NCBI GenBank assembly: GCA_947650155.1
Contig: CANSUS010000011.1
Location: forward strand, 1-64,000
Direction: 5' to 3'
From: an uncultured Lachnospiraceae bacterium
GTDB taxonomy: Bacteria > Bacillota > Clostridia > Lachnospirales > Lachnospiraceae
Length of the DNA: 64,000 bases
Shown: positions 1-6,493 of the stretch, piece after piece
Layout of the letters: every line of letters starts with the position of its first letter
Numbering within the stretch: position 1 is the first letter of the stretch
The notes under the pieces: generated by a model
What the model was told of the DNA's origin: nothing
The model's database searches: none
Seen by the model: only the letters and a program-made list of their open reading frames with translations
Position numbers and translations under genes: made by a program

Positions 1-62
1 ATATCCAGCGGGAACTGGGCAACTTAAGCAGCCGGGCGATGCAGGAAGCTTATAAGTCATAA
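1..62 (+). CDS. Tape-measure protein, extreme 3' end (partial)
   Basis: The last 20 codons of a gene that begins outside the window are visible and end at a TAA at 60-62. The reading frame matches, apart from the stop codon and one silent change, the last codons of the tape-measure ORF that ends at 10654. It is therefore the C-terminus of a second tail tape-measure gene lying upstream. Tape-measure proteins set tail length in siphophages and are the scaffold for tube polymerisation (family knowledge). Nothing can be said of the rest of this copy from the window. Confidence 0.8.
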   Translation, partial: IQRELGNLSSRAMQEAYKS

Positions 63-63
63 C

Positions 64-173
64 AAAACCTGCACGGTCTGCCCCCTCTTTTTTGCTCCAA
101 ATACAGCAAATACAAGGCCTTTCGCATTGATCCCCAACAATCTAATATGAAAGGCAGGAGACAGGTTTGACTG
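64..173 (+). repeat. Intergenic repeat element, copy A
   Basis: First of three copies of a ~110-bp non-coding element (also 234-343 and 1225-1332). Conserved parts are TGCACGG near the 5' end, a hairpin with the loop TACAAGGC, the block CAACAATCTAAT and a terminal CAGGTTTGACTG. In copies A and B the 5' AAACCTG is complementary to the terminal CAGGTTT, closing the element. Copy A sits just after a tape-measure stop codon and is followed by a strong terminator. It could be a structured RNA leader/trailer or simply duplicated intergenic DNA; no known family is recognised. Confidence 0.7.
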
Positions 174-181
174 CTCTGCAC

Positions 182-217
182 AGGACAGATAAAGCATCAC
201 GCTTTCCCTGTCCTTTT
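182..217 (+). terminator. Rho-independent terminator after upstream tape-measure unit
   Basis: Stem AGGACAG (182-188) pairs with CTGTCCT (208-214), with an inner AAAGC/GCTTT stem around loop ATCAC, followed by TTTT. It would end transcription from the upstream tape-measure gene before the tail-tube genes. Confidence 0.75.
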
Positions 218-233
218 ATAATGGATTTTTTCT

Positions 234-343
234 AAAACCTGCACGGTTTCCCCGCCGAATTTATCCCCAAATGCCGCAAATACAAGGCCTTTGGCACCTG
301 CCTCCAACAGTCTAATGTGAAAGGCAGGAGACAGGTTTGACTG
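234..343 (+). repeat. Intergenic repeat element, copy B
   Basis: Second copy of the ~110-bp element, upstream of the first tail-tube gene. The terminal CAGGTTT can pair either with AAACCTG at the 5' end of the element or with AAACCTG just downstream (344-351), giving two mutually exclusive hairpins, a layout seen in attenuators and riboswitches. An extra stem CCTGCCT/AGGCAGG is possible in this copy only. No long T-run follows, so a transcription switch is not shown. Confidence 0.7.
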
Positions 344-441
344 AAAACCTGTCCTTTGCTGTGTATACCAAAGCGCGCAGAAAGGTACTGCATCAGACAA
401 AACAACTAAATACTACTATTTTATCAAAGGAGGACCAGAAA

Positions 442-1215
442 ATGGTTGATGTTAACAAATTAAGTATTACACAGATCGATCAGATCACATGTTTTAACAA
501 TGCAAATGAATTAGAGTTTATCATGGATGAAATCCAGGAAGGCTCCATAAGCAACACACAGGAAAAAACAGATATTACAGGTAAAGGCGGACGCAAGATC
601 GGTTCTTTAAAGAAGAATAAAGCCGTTACCGTAAGCGCAACAAACGGACTGCTTGTCGGCGGCGCTCTTGCCGCACAAACCGGTTCCGAAGTGGAACACG
701 GCAGTTTCAAAGTACGTGTCACTGACATTTTAGTTGTCAATAACAATGCCTCTGCTACTACGCAGGAAGCAGTCGGTACAGCCGGTGTGGAAATCGGAGT
801 TCTTTACCTGAAAAATGCAAACGGTTCTTTAGGAAATAAACTGATTCAGGTTGCTTCCAATCCCCAGGCTGGAGAATTTACTTATGATCCTGCCACAAAA
901 GCACTCGCTTTTTCTGCCGGAGAACTGGCTGACGGCACGGAAGTGGCAGCTTTCTATGATGTGGAAGTAGAAGCCGCAAAAATCTCCAATGATTCCGAAA
1001 CCTACAGCAAAACTCTCAAAATGTATATTGATGTAACTGCACGCGACAACTGCGACAGCCTCTATCACGGACAGTTCATTATTCAGAGAGCAGATTTCAG
1101 CGGCGAATTTGACTTAACCATCGGCGCCGACCCGACAGTTCATGCCATCCAGGCTGAATCCCTTGCCGGAGGATGCACCGGTTCTACAAACCTTTGGGAT
1201 TTTATTGTGTATTAA
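442..1215 (+). CDS. Tail-tube-like phage structural protein, copy 1
   Basis: Predicted 257-residue protein. The start at 442 is chosen because AAAGGAGGACC lies just upstream and the protein then matches copy 2 from its first residue; an in-frame ATG at 337 lies in the repeat element and is not credible. The protein is soluble, without signal peptide, and has a repetitive beta-rich middle. Its place before holin and tape-measure genes fits the major tail (tube) protein of a siphovirus-like tail, which polymerises around the tape measure. The assignment to tail tube rests on gene order and is not proven by motif. It differs from copy 2 mainly at residues ~95-170, possibly a surface-exposed variable segment. 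Confidence 0.6.
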   Translation: MVDVNKLSITQIDQITCFNNANELEFIMDEIQEGSISNTQEKTDITGKGGRKIGSLKKNKAVTVSATNGLLVGGALAAQTGSEVEHGSFKVRVTDILVVNNNASATTQEAVGTAGVEIGVLYLKNANGSLGNKLIQVASNPQAGEFTYDPATKALAFSAGELADGTEVAAFYDVEVEAAKISNDSETYSKTLKMYIDVTARDNCDSLYHGQFIIQRADFSGEFDLTIGADPTVHAIQAESLAGGCTGSTNLWDFIVY

Positions 1216-1224
1216 TCCTGATGA

Positions 1225-1332
1225 AAAAATTGCACGGTTCGGATAACTGCTTTATCCTCAAATACCGTAACTACAAGGCTTTTGCCACTTACTGTCAACA
1301 ATCTAATGTGAAGGAGGATACAGGTTTGACTG
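1225..1332 (+). repeat. Intergenic repeat element, copy C
   Basis: Third, more diverged copy, between the two tube genes. The TACAAGGC loop and the CAACAATCTAAT block are kept. The 5' AAACCTG is lost, but the terminal ACAGGTTTG now pairs with CAAACCTGT at 1343-1351, followed by GATTTTT, which resembles a weak terminator. Confidence 0.65.
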
Positions 1333-1441
1333 CAGTCTGCTTTCAAACCTGTTGATTTTTCTATATACCAAAGCGCGCTGAAAGGTACTGCATCAAAAAG
1401 AACAACTAAATACTACTATTTTATCAAAGGAGGACCAGAAA

Positions 1442-2215
1442 ATGGTTGATGTTAACAAATTAAGTATTACACAGATCGATCAGATCACATGTTTTAACAA
1501 TGCAAATGAATTAGAGTTTATCATGGATGAAATCCAGGAAGGCTCCATAAGCAACACACAGGAAAAAACAGATATTACAGGTAAAGGCGGACGCAAGATC
1601 GGTTCTTTAAAGAAGAATAAAGCCGTTACCGTAAGCGCAACAAACGGACTGCTTGTCGGCGGCGCTCTTGCTGCACAGACCGGTTCCGAAGTGGAACGCG
1701 GCAGTTTCAAAGTACGTGTCACTGACATCTTAACAGTGAATAACGATACTTCTTCCACTACCCAGAAAGCGGTCGGCACAGTCGGAGCTGAAATTGGCGT
1801 AGTCTATTTGAAAAATGCAAACGGTTCTTTGGGCAGTAAACTGACTCAGGCCGCTTCCACCCCCAAAACTGGAGAATTTACTTATGACCCTGCCACAAAA
1901 ACACTGACTTTCCCTGCCGGAGAACTGGCTGACGGAACAGAAGTGGCAGCTTTCTATGATGTGGAAGTAGAAGCCGCAAAAATCTCCAATGATTCCGAAA
2001 CCTACAGCAAAACTCTCAAAATGTATATTGATGTAACTGCACGCGACAACTGCGACAGCCTCTATCACGGACAGTTCATTATTCAGAGAGCAGATTTCAG
2101 CGGCGAATTTGACTTAACCATCGGCGCCGACCCGACAGTTCATGCCATCCAGGCTGAATCCCTTGCCGGAGGATGCACCGGTTCTACAAACCTTTGGGAT
2201 TTTATTGTGTACTGA
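1442..2215 (+). CDS. Tail-tube-like phage structural protein, copy 2
   Basis: Predicted 257 residues, same length as copy 1, with the same AAAGGAGGACC ribosome site. The first ~95 and last ~85 residues are almost identical to copy 1, and the middle carries about twenty substitutions without any gap. Two tube genes in a row are unusual for a single phage; the second may form a distinct tail segment, a decoration domain variant or simply a dosage duplicate. It is followed within 90 bp by a small zinc-ribbon gene in the same direction. Confidence 0.6.
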   Translation: MVDVNKLSITQIDQITCFNNANELEFIMDEIQEGSISNTQEKTDITGKGGRKIGSLKKNKAVTVSATNGLLVGGALAAQTGSEVERGSFKVRVTDILTVNNDTSSTTQKAVGTVGAEIGVVYLKNANGSLGSKLTQAASTPKTGEFTYDPATKTLTFPAGELADGTEVAAFYDVEVEAAKISNDSETYSKTLKMYIDVTARDNCDSLYHGQFIIQRADFSGEFDLTIGADPTVHAIQAESLAGGCTGSTNLWDFIVY

Positions 2216-2305
2216 TCCCGATTTCCCTGTAAACTACTACTCTCTGATACAGTGCGGACAGAACATAAGTTTTGCCCGCACTACTTTTAAAAAGGATGAT
2301 AAATA

Positions 2306-2476
2306 ATGGCACAAAAAGTACAAAAACCATGTAAAGTGTGCGGCAGAATGTATACCCCATGCGCTGACTGTGAAAAAGACAAAAATGCCTTCCACTGGAG
2401 GACTGTAGCCTGTTCCCCCGCATGCGGCATGGAATATTTTAAAATGGTAGAAGCCGCACGGAAAGGAGACAAATGA
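2306..2476 (+). CDS. Small zinc-ribbon protein (56 aa)
   Basis: A 56-residue ORF starting at ATG 2306 after AAAGGATG. It contains C-x2-C at residues 9-12, C-x2-C at 19-22 and C-x3-C at 36-40, consistent with binding one or two zinc ions. Its stop codon overlaps the next start (ATGA), so translation is coupled to the holin gene. No function is recognised; small Cys-rich proteins are frequent in phage tail and lysis modules. The cysteine spacing and coupling make it a real gene with good confidence. Confidence 0.75.
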   Translation: MAQKVQKPCKVCGRMYTPCADCEKDKNAFHWRTVACSPACGMEYFKMVEAARKGDK

Positions 2477-2883
2477 ATTTTTCAGAAGTATTGAATTATT
2501 GTTTATATATTATTTTAACTGTTATTTTACCCGTCATCTCCACTTATGCTGTAAATCTGATCAAATCCAAAATAAAAGAAAGCGAATTTATTTCAGAAAC
2601 CGCAAAAAATGAAGCGGCAAGCCTTCTGATCAAAGATGCTCTCTCTGACGTCATGGACGCCGTATTATATGTCAATCAGGTCTACACGGAATCGTTAAAG
2701 ACAAGTGGAAAATTTGACGAAAAGGCCCAGTCTGAGGCTTTTAACCGGGCTTATGTAGAAGCCATAAATATGATTTCCGAAGAAAGCAAAAAAGGGATCG
2801 AGGCATTATACGGCTCATTTGACAAATGGCTGAAGCAGAAAATTGAAGCTTCTGTAAACGCCGCCAAAAAGAAAATGGATTGA
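2473..2883 (+). CDS. LLH-family phage holin-like protein
   Basis: 136 residues: a short N-terminus, one hydrophobic segment at about residues 8-28, then a long charged amphipathic helix region rich in Lys, Glu and Ala ending in KKKMD. One N-terminal membrane helix with a cytoplasmic helical tail is typical of the Holin_LLH family from Gram-positive phages. Holins permeabilise the membrane to release endolysin, but no endolysin lies in the window, so it may instead be a tail-release or membrane-anchoring factor. The start overlaps the zinc-ribbon stop by four bases, with GGAGAC as ribosome site. Family assignment is by topology and length. Confidence 0.6.
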   Translation: MNFSEVLNYCLYIILTVILPVISTYAVNLIKSKIKESEFISETAKNEAASLLIKDALSDVMDAVLYVNQVYTESLKTSGKFDEKAQSEAFNRAYVEAINMISEESKKGIEALYGSFDKWLKQKIEASVNAAKKKMD

Positions 2884-3047
2884 TATAGTATGCATACAAT
2901 ATTTCGTTTTTAGATTTTTTTCTTAAAGTCCGTTTTTTAGGACAGTAAAAATGATATTCTTTTTTCAGATTATAAAGTTTATAAAAAAGATCAGCAAATA
3001 CACCCTTTGACGTGGATTTGCCGTACAAACAGAAACGGGGGATTCCT

Positions 3048-3236
3048 ATGGACATAAGAAGAAAAGAATATGAACTGCAGCCTTTTGTAAAATACGTCGT
3101 TTTAAAAATCGGCTTATTTGAATGTGAAATCATCGATGAAGCAAATTTTGCACTGGAAGATAAAACTGCGATCATGAAGTTTAAAAGACAATATGTTTAT
3201 AAAGATGACTGTTTCGTAGTCAAAGTAGACATGTAA
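3048..3236 (+). CDS. Unrecognised 62-residue protein of the tail module
   Basis: The ATG at 3048 follows ACGGGGGA, making it a better start than the in-frame GTG-type start further upstream. The 62-residue product is soluble, with alternating hydrophobic residues suggesting a small beta-sheet fold, and ends in a run compatible with a beta strand. It lies between the holin gene and a terminator, so it is the last gene of the tube/holin unit. No family is recognised; a tail-assembly chaperone would normally occupy this position, but the sequence gives no support for that. Confidence 0.6.
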   Translation: MDIRRKEYELQPFVKYVVLKIGLFECEIIDEANFALEDKTAIMKFKRQYVYKDDCFVVKVDM

Positions 3237-3273
3237 CGGTACCGGATTATTTTTCTGTCAATTACTTTTTTAC

Positions 3274-3301
3274 AAGAGTGGCTGCTCTGGCCACTCTTTT
3301 T
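3274..3301 (+). terminator. Rho-independent terminator before tape-measure gene
   Basis: Perfect 9-bp stem AAGAGTGGC (3274-3282) / GCCACTCTT (3290-3298) with a 7-nt loop and a following TTTT. It separates the tube/holin genes from the tape-measure gene, implying a separate promoter or read-through control there. Confidence 0.85.
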
Positions 3302-3361
3302 ACTTATAAATACAACATAAATCCATCAACAAAAAATTCAAAATAATAGGAGGAAGAAAAA

Positions 3362-4528
3362 TTGAATATCAAAGAACTTTTCACCATTGACTCTGCCGTG
3401 GATCACATTACTGCTAAAGCAGAACAGGCTGCTGCCGAACTAAAGGAAATGGACGCTCTGTTAAACGAGATTCAGAAAGCAGACCGCTCCCTCTCCCGCT
3501 CCGACTTGGACCGCATTGCCCAGAACGCTTTTGACCTTGCCGCCAAATACGGCAGGAACGTTACCGACTATCTCCACACTGTCCTTGAAGCCTCCCGTGC
3601 CGGTTACAAAAATGCGGAGGAAATCGCTGCCCTCTCCTTAACCCTCCAGAGCGCCTGCGACATCAGCGAAGAACTGGCTGGCCAGTATCTCATGGCAGCT
3701 GACAATGCCTTTCAGCTAAACGGTTCCGTGGAAGAACTCTCCCGGACTCTGGACGGCGCCTGCACCCTCTCTGACCGCCATGCCGTCAGCATGACAGAAC
3801 TGGCGGAAGGCCTCTCTGCTGTCAGCTCTCAGGCTGCCGCCTCAGGGCTTGACATAAAGGAAACCACTTCCGCCCTTGCCGCCCTTCTCTCCGTTACCGG
3901 ACAAAGCGGTGCAGAAACCGGAAACGCCTTCGGAAATATCCTGATGTATTTACAGCAGATAACGGGGGAAGTAGACGGGAAGGAAATCCCTGCCGAAGCG
4001 CTGGAGCGGTTCCGAAATGCCTGCACAGGCTTAGGCGTTTCCCTTCAGGAAATGAAAAACGGCGCCATGCAGTTAAAGGAACCTATGCAGGTCCTGAGAG
4101 AACTGTCAGAAGCCTATGTTTCCCTTGCTGAAACTGATGCAGGACGGACAGGACTTCTGGATGTCTTTGGGACAGATTCTTCTCAGGCGGAAGCACTGGA
4201 CGGACTGTTAAAGAATTTCGGACTGTATGAAGAAATGCTGCAGGATTACGCTGGCGGCACAGGAACCCTTGCTGCCGAAGCCGCAAAAGCAGCCGACACA
4301 TGGGAAGGTTCATTGAACCGACTGTCAGCCATATGGAACGAAACCGTCGGGAACCTTTTGGATTCCGAAGCCGTGGCAGCCGCTGTAAACAGCCTTGGGG
4401 ATCTGCTGTCCGTCATCAGCAGCATCACAGACAAAGCAGGGGTTTTAGGAACCCTTGGATTAGGAGCCGGACTTTACTCCGGCCTTACGAACACCGGTAA
4501 ACGCCGTATGAGTGTACGGATTTCATAA
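3362..4528 (+). CDS. Tail tape-measure protein, N-terminal part (interrupted)
   Basis: 388 residues from a TTG start at 3362 preceded by AGGAGG. The helical, Ala/Glu/Leu-rich sequence and the conserved segment around residues 50-330 resemble the TP901-type tape-measure domain, which in intact phages is part of a protein of 800 residues or more. The ORF stops at 4528, exactly where a group I intron core begins, and is followed by AT-rich foreign DNA, so the natural continuation is missing. Base composition is GC-rich like the far C-terminal part of the ORF ending at 10654 and unlike the AT-rich stretch between them. It is probably the 5' exon of an intron-split gene, or a truncated remnant. 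Confidence 0.75.
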   Translation: MNIKELFTIDSAVDHITAKAEQAAAELKEMDALLNEIQKADRSLSRSDLDRIAQNAFDLAAKYGRNVTDYLHTVLEASRAGYKNAEEIAALSLTLQSACDISEELAGQYLMAADNAFQLNGSVEELSRTLDGACTLSDRHAVSMTELAEGLSAVSSQAAASGLDIKETTSALAALLSVTGQSGAETGNAFGNILMYLQQITGEVDGKEIPAEALERFRNACTGLGVSLQEMKNGAMQLKEPMQVLRELSEAYVSLAETDAGRTGLLDVFGTDSSQAEALDGLLKNFGLYEEMLQDYAGGTGTLAAEAAKAADTWEGSLNRLSAIWNETVGNLLDSEAVAAAVNSLGDLLSVISSITDKAGVLGTLGLGAGLYSGLTNTGKRRMSVRIS

Positions 4529-4529
4529 C

Positions 4530-5105
4530 CTGTTTTTTGTTTTGAATATGCCCTTTTTGCCTGAGAGTCCCTTTAGCGGACTGCAAAGGCAGGAATGTGC
4601 GGGACCAGTCACCCCGCGGTGTTCTTTAAAACGAACCGTAATTGGGGACTGCTGTTCCCCAGTGCTGGGAAGCTTATTTATAGTGAATAAATAGTACCGT
4701 ATGGCTACAACGCGGCCGGAAACGGCGGACGTGACACGCACTCCGAAAGGATGCCAGTAATGGCAGAAAAACATGCGGCAGGCCGCAGGCGGAAACGCTA
4801 AACGGCAGGTCCCTTAAAAAGGACTAAACCACCAATCAGCAGCGGACTCTCTTATCGGAAAACTTTACGGATAAGGGAAGTGTTCACAGAGTATAAACGG
4901 TTCTGAGCCGAAAGACTTGTAAGAGGTACTCGAAACCAGGAAGGAAAACCTGCCCCTGACCGGGTAAAACCAAAAGAGTGATGCTGCTCTCCCCTTTCTT
5001 ACAGCAGCCGGATAGATATCCGGGAAGGAATGGGAACATGCAGGGAGTTCTCCTGGCCTTAAGTGGATGAAACGGAGAGAAAATGAAATGAGAATGCAAG
5101 AATTA
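4530..5105 (+). ncRNA. Group I intron (catalytic core)
   Basis: The elements of a group I core occur in the right order. P3 5' strand GAACCGT (4633-4639) is perfectly complementary to ACGGTTC (4897-4903). P4 is formed by TGCTG (within 4650-4667) and the Q-like AATCAGCAGC (4834-4843). A P6 hairpin with CTTATC/GATAAG follows at about 4848-4878. The R-like TTCACAGAGTATAAACGG (4883-4900) and S-like AAGAGGTACTC (4921-4931) form P7 by GAGTA/TACTC, with a bulged A before an outer C-G pair. Several hairpins downstream would be P9-type. Boundaries are approximate: splice sites were not determined. No homing endonuclease ORF lies inside. It interrupts a tape-measure gene; the downstream exon appears lost to an AT-rich insertion, so productive splicing is doubtful here. 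Confidence 0.82.
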
Positions 5106-5591
5106 TTACAAACAAACTGTATCACTTTAATTTAGTAACCGAAATGGATTAATTTTCAATATTAAGAAGTAGATTGTAATTTATCCTAGATTATTCACAG
5201 AAGTGCCTGAAAAATTATATGAAAGCCGCATAGTTACTGTATTTTAGCTATATATTGCTTTTCATTTGTCAGGTGAATGAAAAAAAGCATCTATCTGTGG
5301 TAAAATTAAAATGTCGAATCTTAAATAATACCCTCAAAGGAGCCCTTTATGAATATTTTTAAACAACTTATCACTTGAAAGCAATAGATAAAATAAATTT
5401 TGCCAATGGTATCTACCTTCCGATGCAGACTTACTTCTTATTTAAGAATTACCTGCAAACTTGGTTTTGTGAAACTTTTAAAGTTCTGTTTTTAAAACCA
5501 ATGACACAGCACTCCGATATCACAAGGATGATGAGAACCTTTGGCTGACTATCTACCAGACTCTCGGTGCTTGGATTGTGTAAAATCCTTC
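5106..5591. other. AT-rich gene-free segment
   Basis: About 490 bp, strongly AT-rich, immediately after the intron core. All frames carry stops; the longest fragments are short and none has a good ribosome site. It marks the left edge of an AT-rich import that runs to about 9.08 kb. No RNA structure or repeat was recognised. Confidence 0.6.
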
Positions 5592-6141
5592 CTACTGTTC
5601 TTCTATCTGAAAGCGTACTTCAATATTTCTTGAAATATTATCGTCAGCCATAATCAGTGTACCGTTTTTGCCATACCTAGTATAATAATCTGTTCCTAAT
5701 TTATTCGATTTTAATTCAGTTTCATCGGGTTCACCATTTAATTTGGCAAGTTCTTCATATATATCTTTTAGCATCCAATGCGAAGTGTCTATGTCAAAGA
5801 TACATATGCCTAATTTATTATCATAAAATACGTACTCTTTTATGCCATCAGAGCAAAAAAAGTAACATTTGTATAAATTACAATTGTCATTTTTTCATTA
5901 TGTAAACTAATATCGTTTTTAGTAGTATATTCTTTGGAAAGTTCCAGTTCAAAAAGTTCCTCCAAAGTAATTGCTGTTGAAATATTATTAAGCATCAAAG
6001 TTCTTGTAGTTTTGCTATTTTCGATTCCGATTTTTAATTTCTGCTCTTTGGTATAATTTATTGTAACAATAATAATTACTGGAATCAAACTTACTGAAAA
6101 AATATGATTAAAAATAATTTAGATCTTTTATCTAATTTCAT
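5592..6141 (-). pseudogene. Frameshifted membrane-anchored protein of the AT-rich island
   Basis: Three overlapping reading frames on the minus strand can be joined into one protein of about 180 residues. It starts at ATG 6141 (MKLDKRSK), shifts frame at a T6 run near 6097 to give a hydrophobic N-terminal segment containing IPVIIIVTINY, then shifts again near a T7 run at about 5862 to continue as CYFFCSDGIKEYVFYD and on to the stop at 5592. Continuity of sense across both shifts shows a formerly single gene: an N-terminal membrane helix and a soluble domain outside or at the membrane. Both breaks are beside homopolymers, so assembly error is as likely as true decay. No family is recognised. 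It lies just downstream of a zinc-ribbon membrane protein in the same direction, probably as an operon. Confidence 0.55.
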
Positions 6142-6151
6142 AAGTTACGTA

Positions 6152-6412
6152 TTAACCAATCATAATAAAGAAATTTACTACAAAAGTTATTATTGCCAAA
6201 ACTGCAAACAAGATCAAAATATTTTTTATAGTGTGAATGTCCCTATACATTCTATCTTCCTTTGAAACATACTTACTATTCTCTTGTTTTTGATTGTTTA
6301 GATAGTATTTATATTTTTCTTCGCTATATTGAATCAACTCACCTTTACATTTAGGACATTTTGTTAATGTATCGTCATTACAAAGCTGTTTACATTTTAA
6401 GCAAATTTTCAT
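6152..6412 (-). CDS. Zinc-ribbon membrane protein (86 aa)
   Basis: The start is set at ATG 6412, preceded by TAGGAGA, instead of a longer in-frame start at 6475 without a ribosome site. The N-terminus has two CxxC knuckles (CLKCKQLC and KCPKCKG), followed by a polar linker and a C-terminal hydrophobic helix (about residues 64-84). This zinc-ribbon plus tail-anchored layout is common in small Firmicutes membrane proteins without defined function. It is oriented against the tail genes and is AT-rich like its surroundings, so it looks like an imported accessory gene within the tape-measure locus. Confidence 0.65.
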   Translation of the reverse strand: MKICLKCKQLCNDDTLTKCPKCKGELIQYSEEKYKYYLNNQKQENSKYVSKEDRMYRDIHTIKNILILFAVLAIITFVVNFFIMIG

Positions 6413-6493
6413 GATATGTTTTTCTCCTATAAATAAAATTGTACTCTTCACAAGTACAAAAGCACAACTCCGCATTACGCATTATAACATAGT

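Larger units (their letters stand above)
234..2215 (+). repeat. 1,000-bp tandem duplication (leader plus tail-tube gene)
   Basis: The two units are 234-1224 and 1225-2215. The start codons of the two genes lie at 442 and 1442, exactly 1,000 bp apart. The ~60 bp before each start, about 225 bp at the 5' end and about 270 bp at the 3' end of the genes are nearly identical, while the central ~250 bp differ at both silent and replacement sites. That pattern suggests an old duplication whose ends were homogenised by gene conversion. Confidence 0.9.

Noticed and set aside
197-400. Minus-strand ORF through repeat copy B
   Set aside because: Readable only because copies A and B of the intergenic element are similar; copy C breaks the frame and there is no ribosome site.
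4530-5105. Group II intron, ROOL/GOLLD-type RNA or IStron
   Set aside because: No reverse transcriptase, transposase or domain V-like hairpin; the P3/P7 pseudoknot order fits group I far better.
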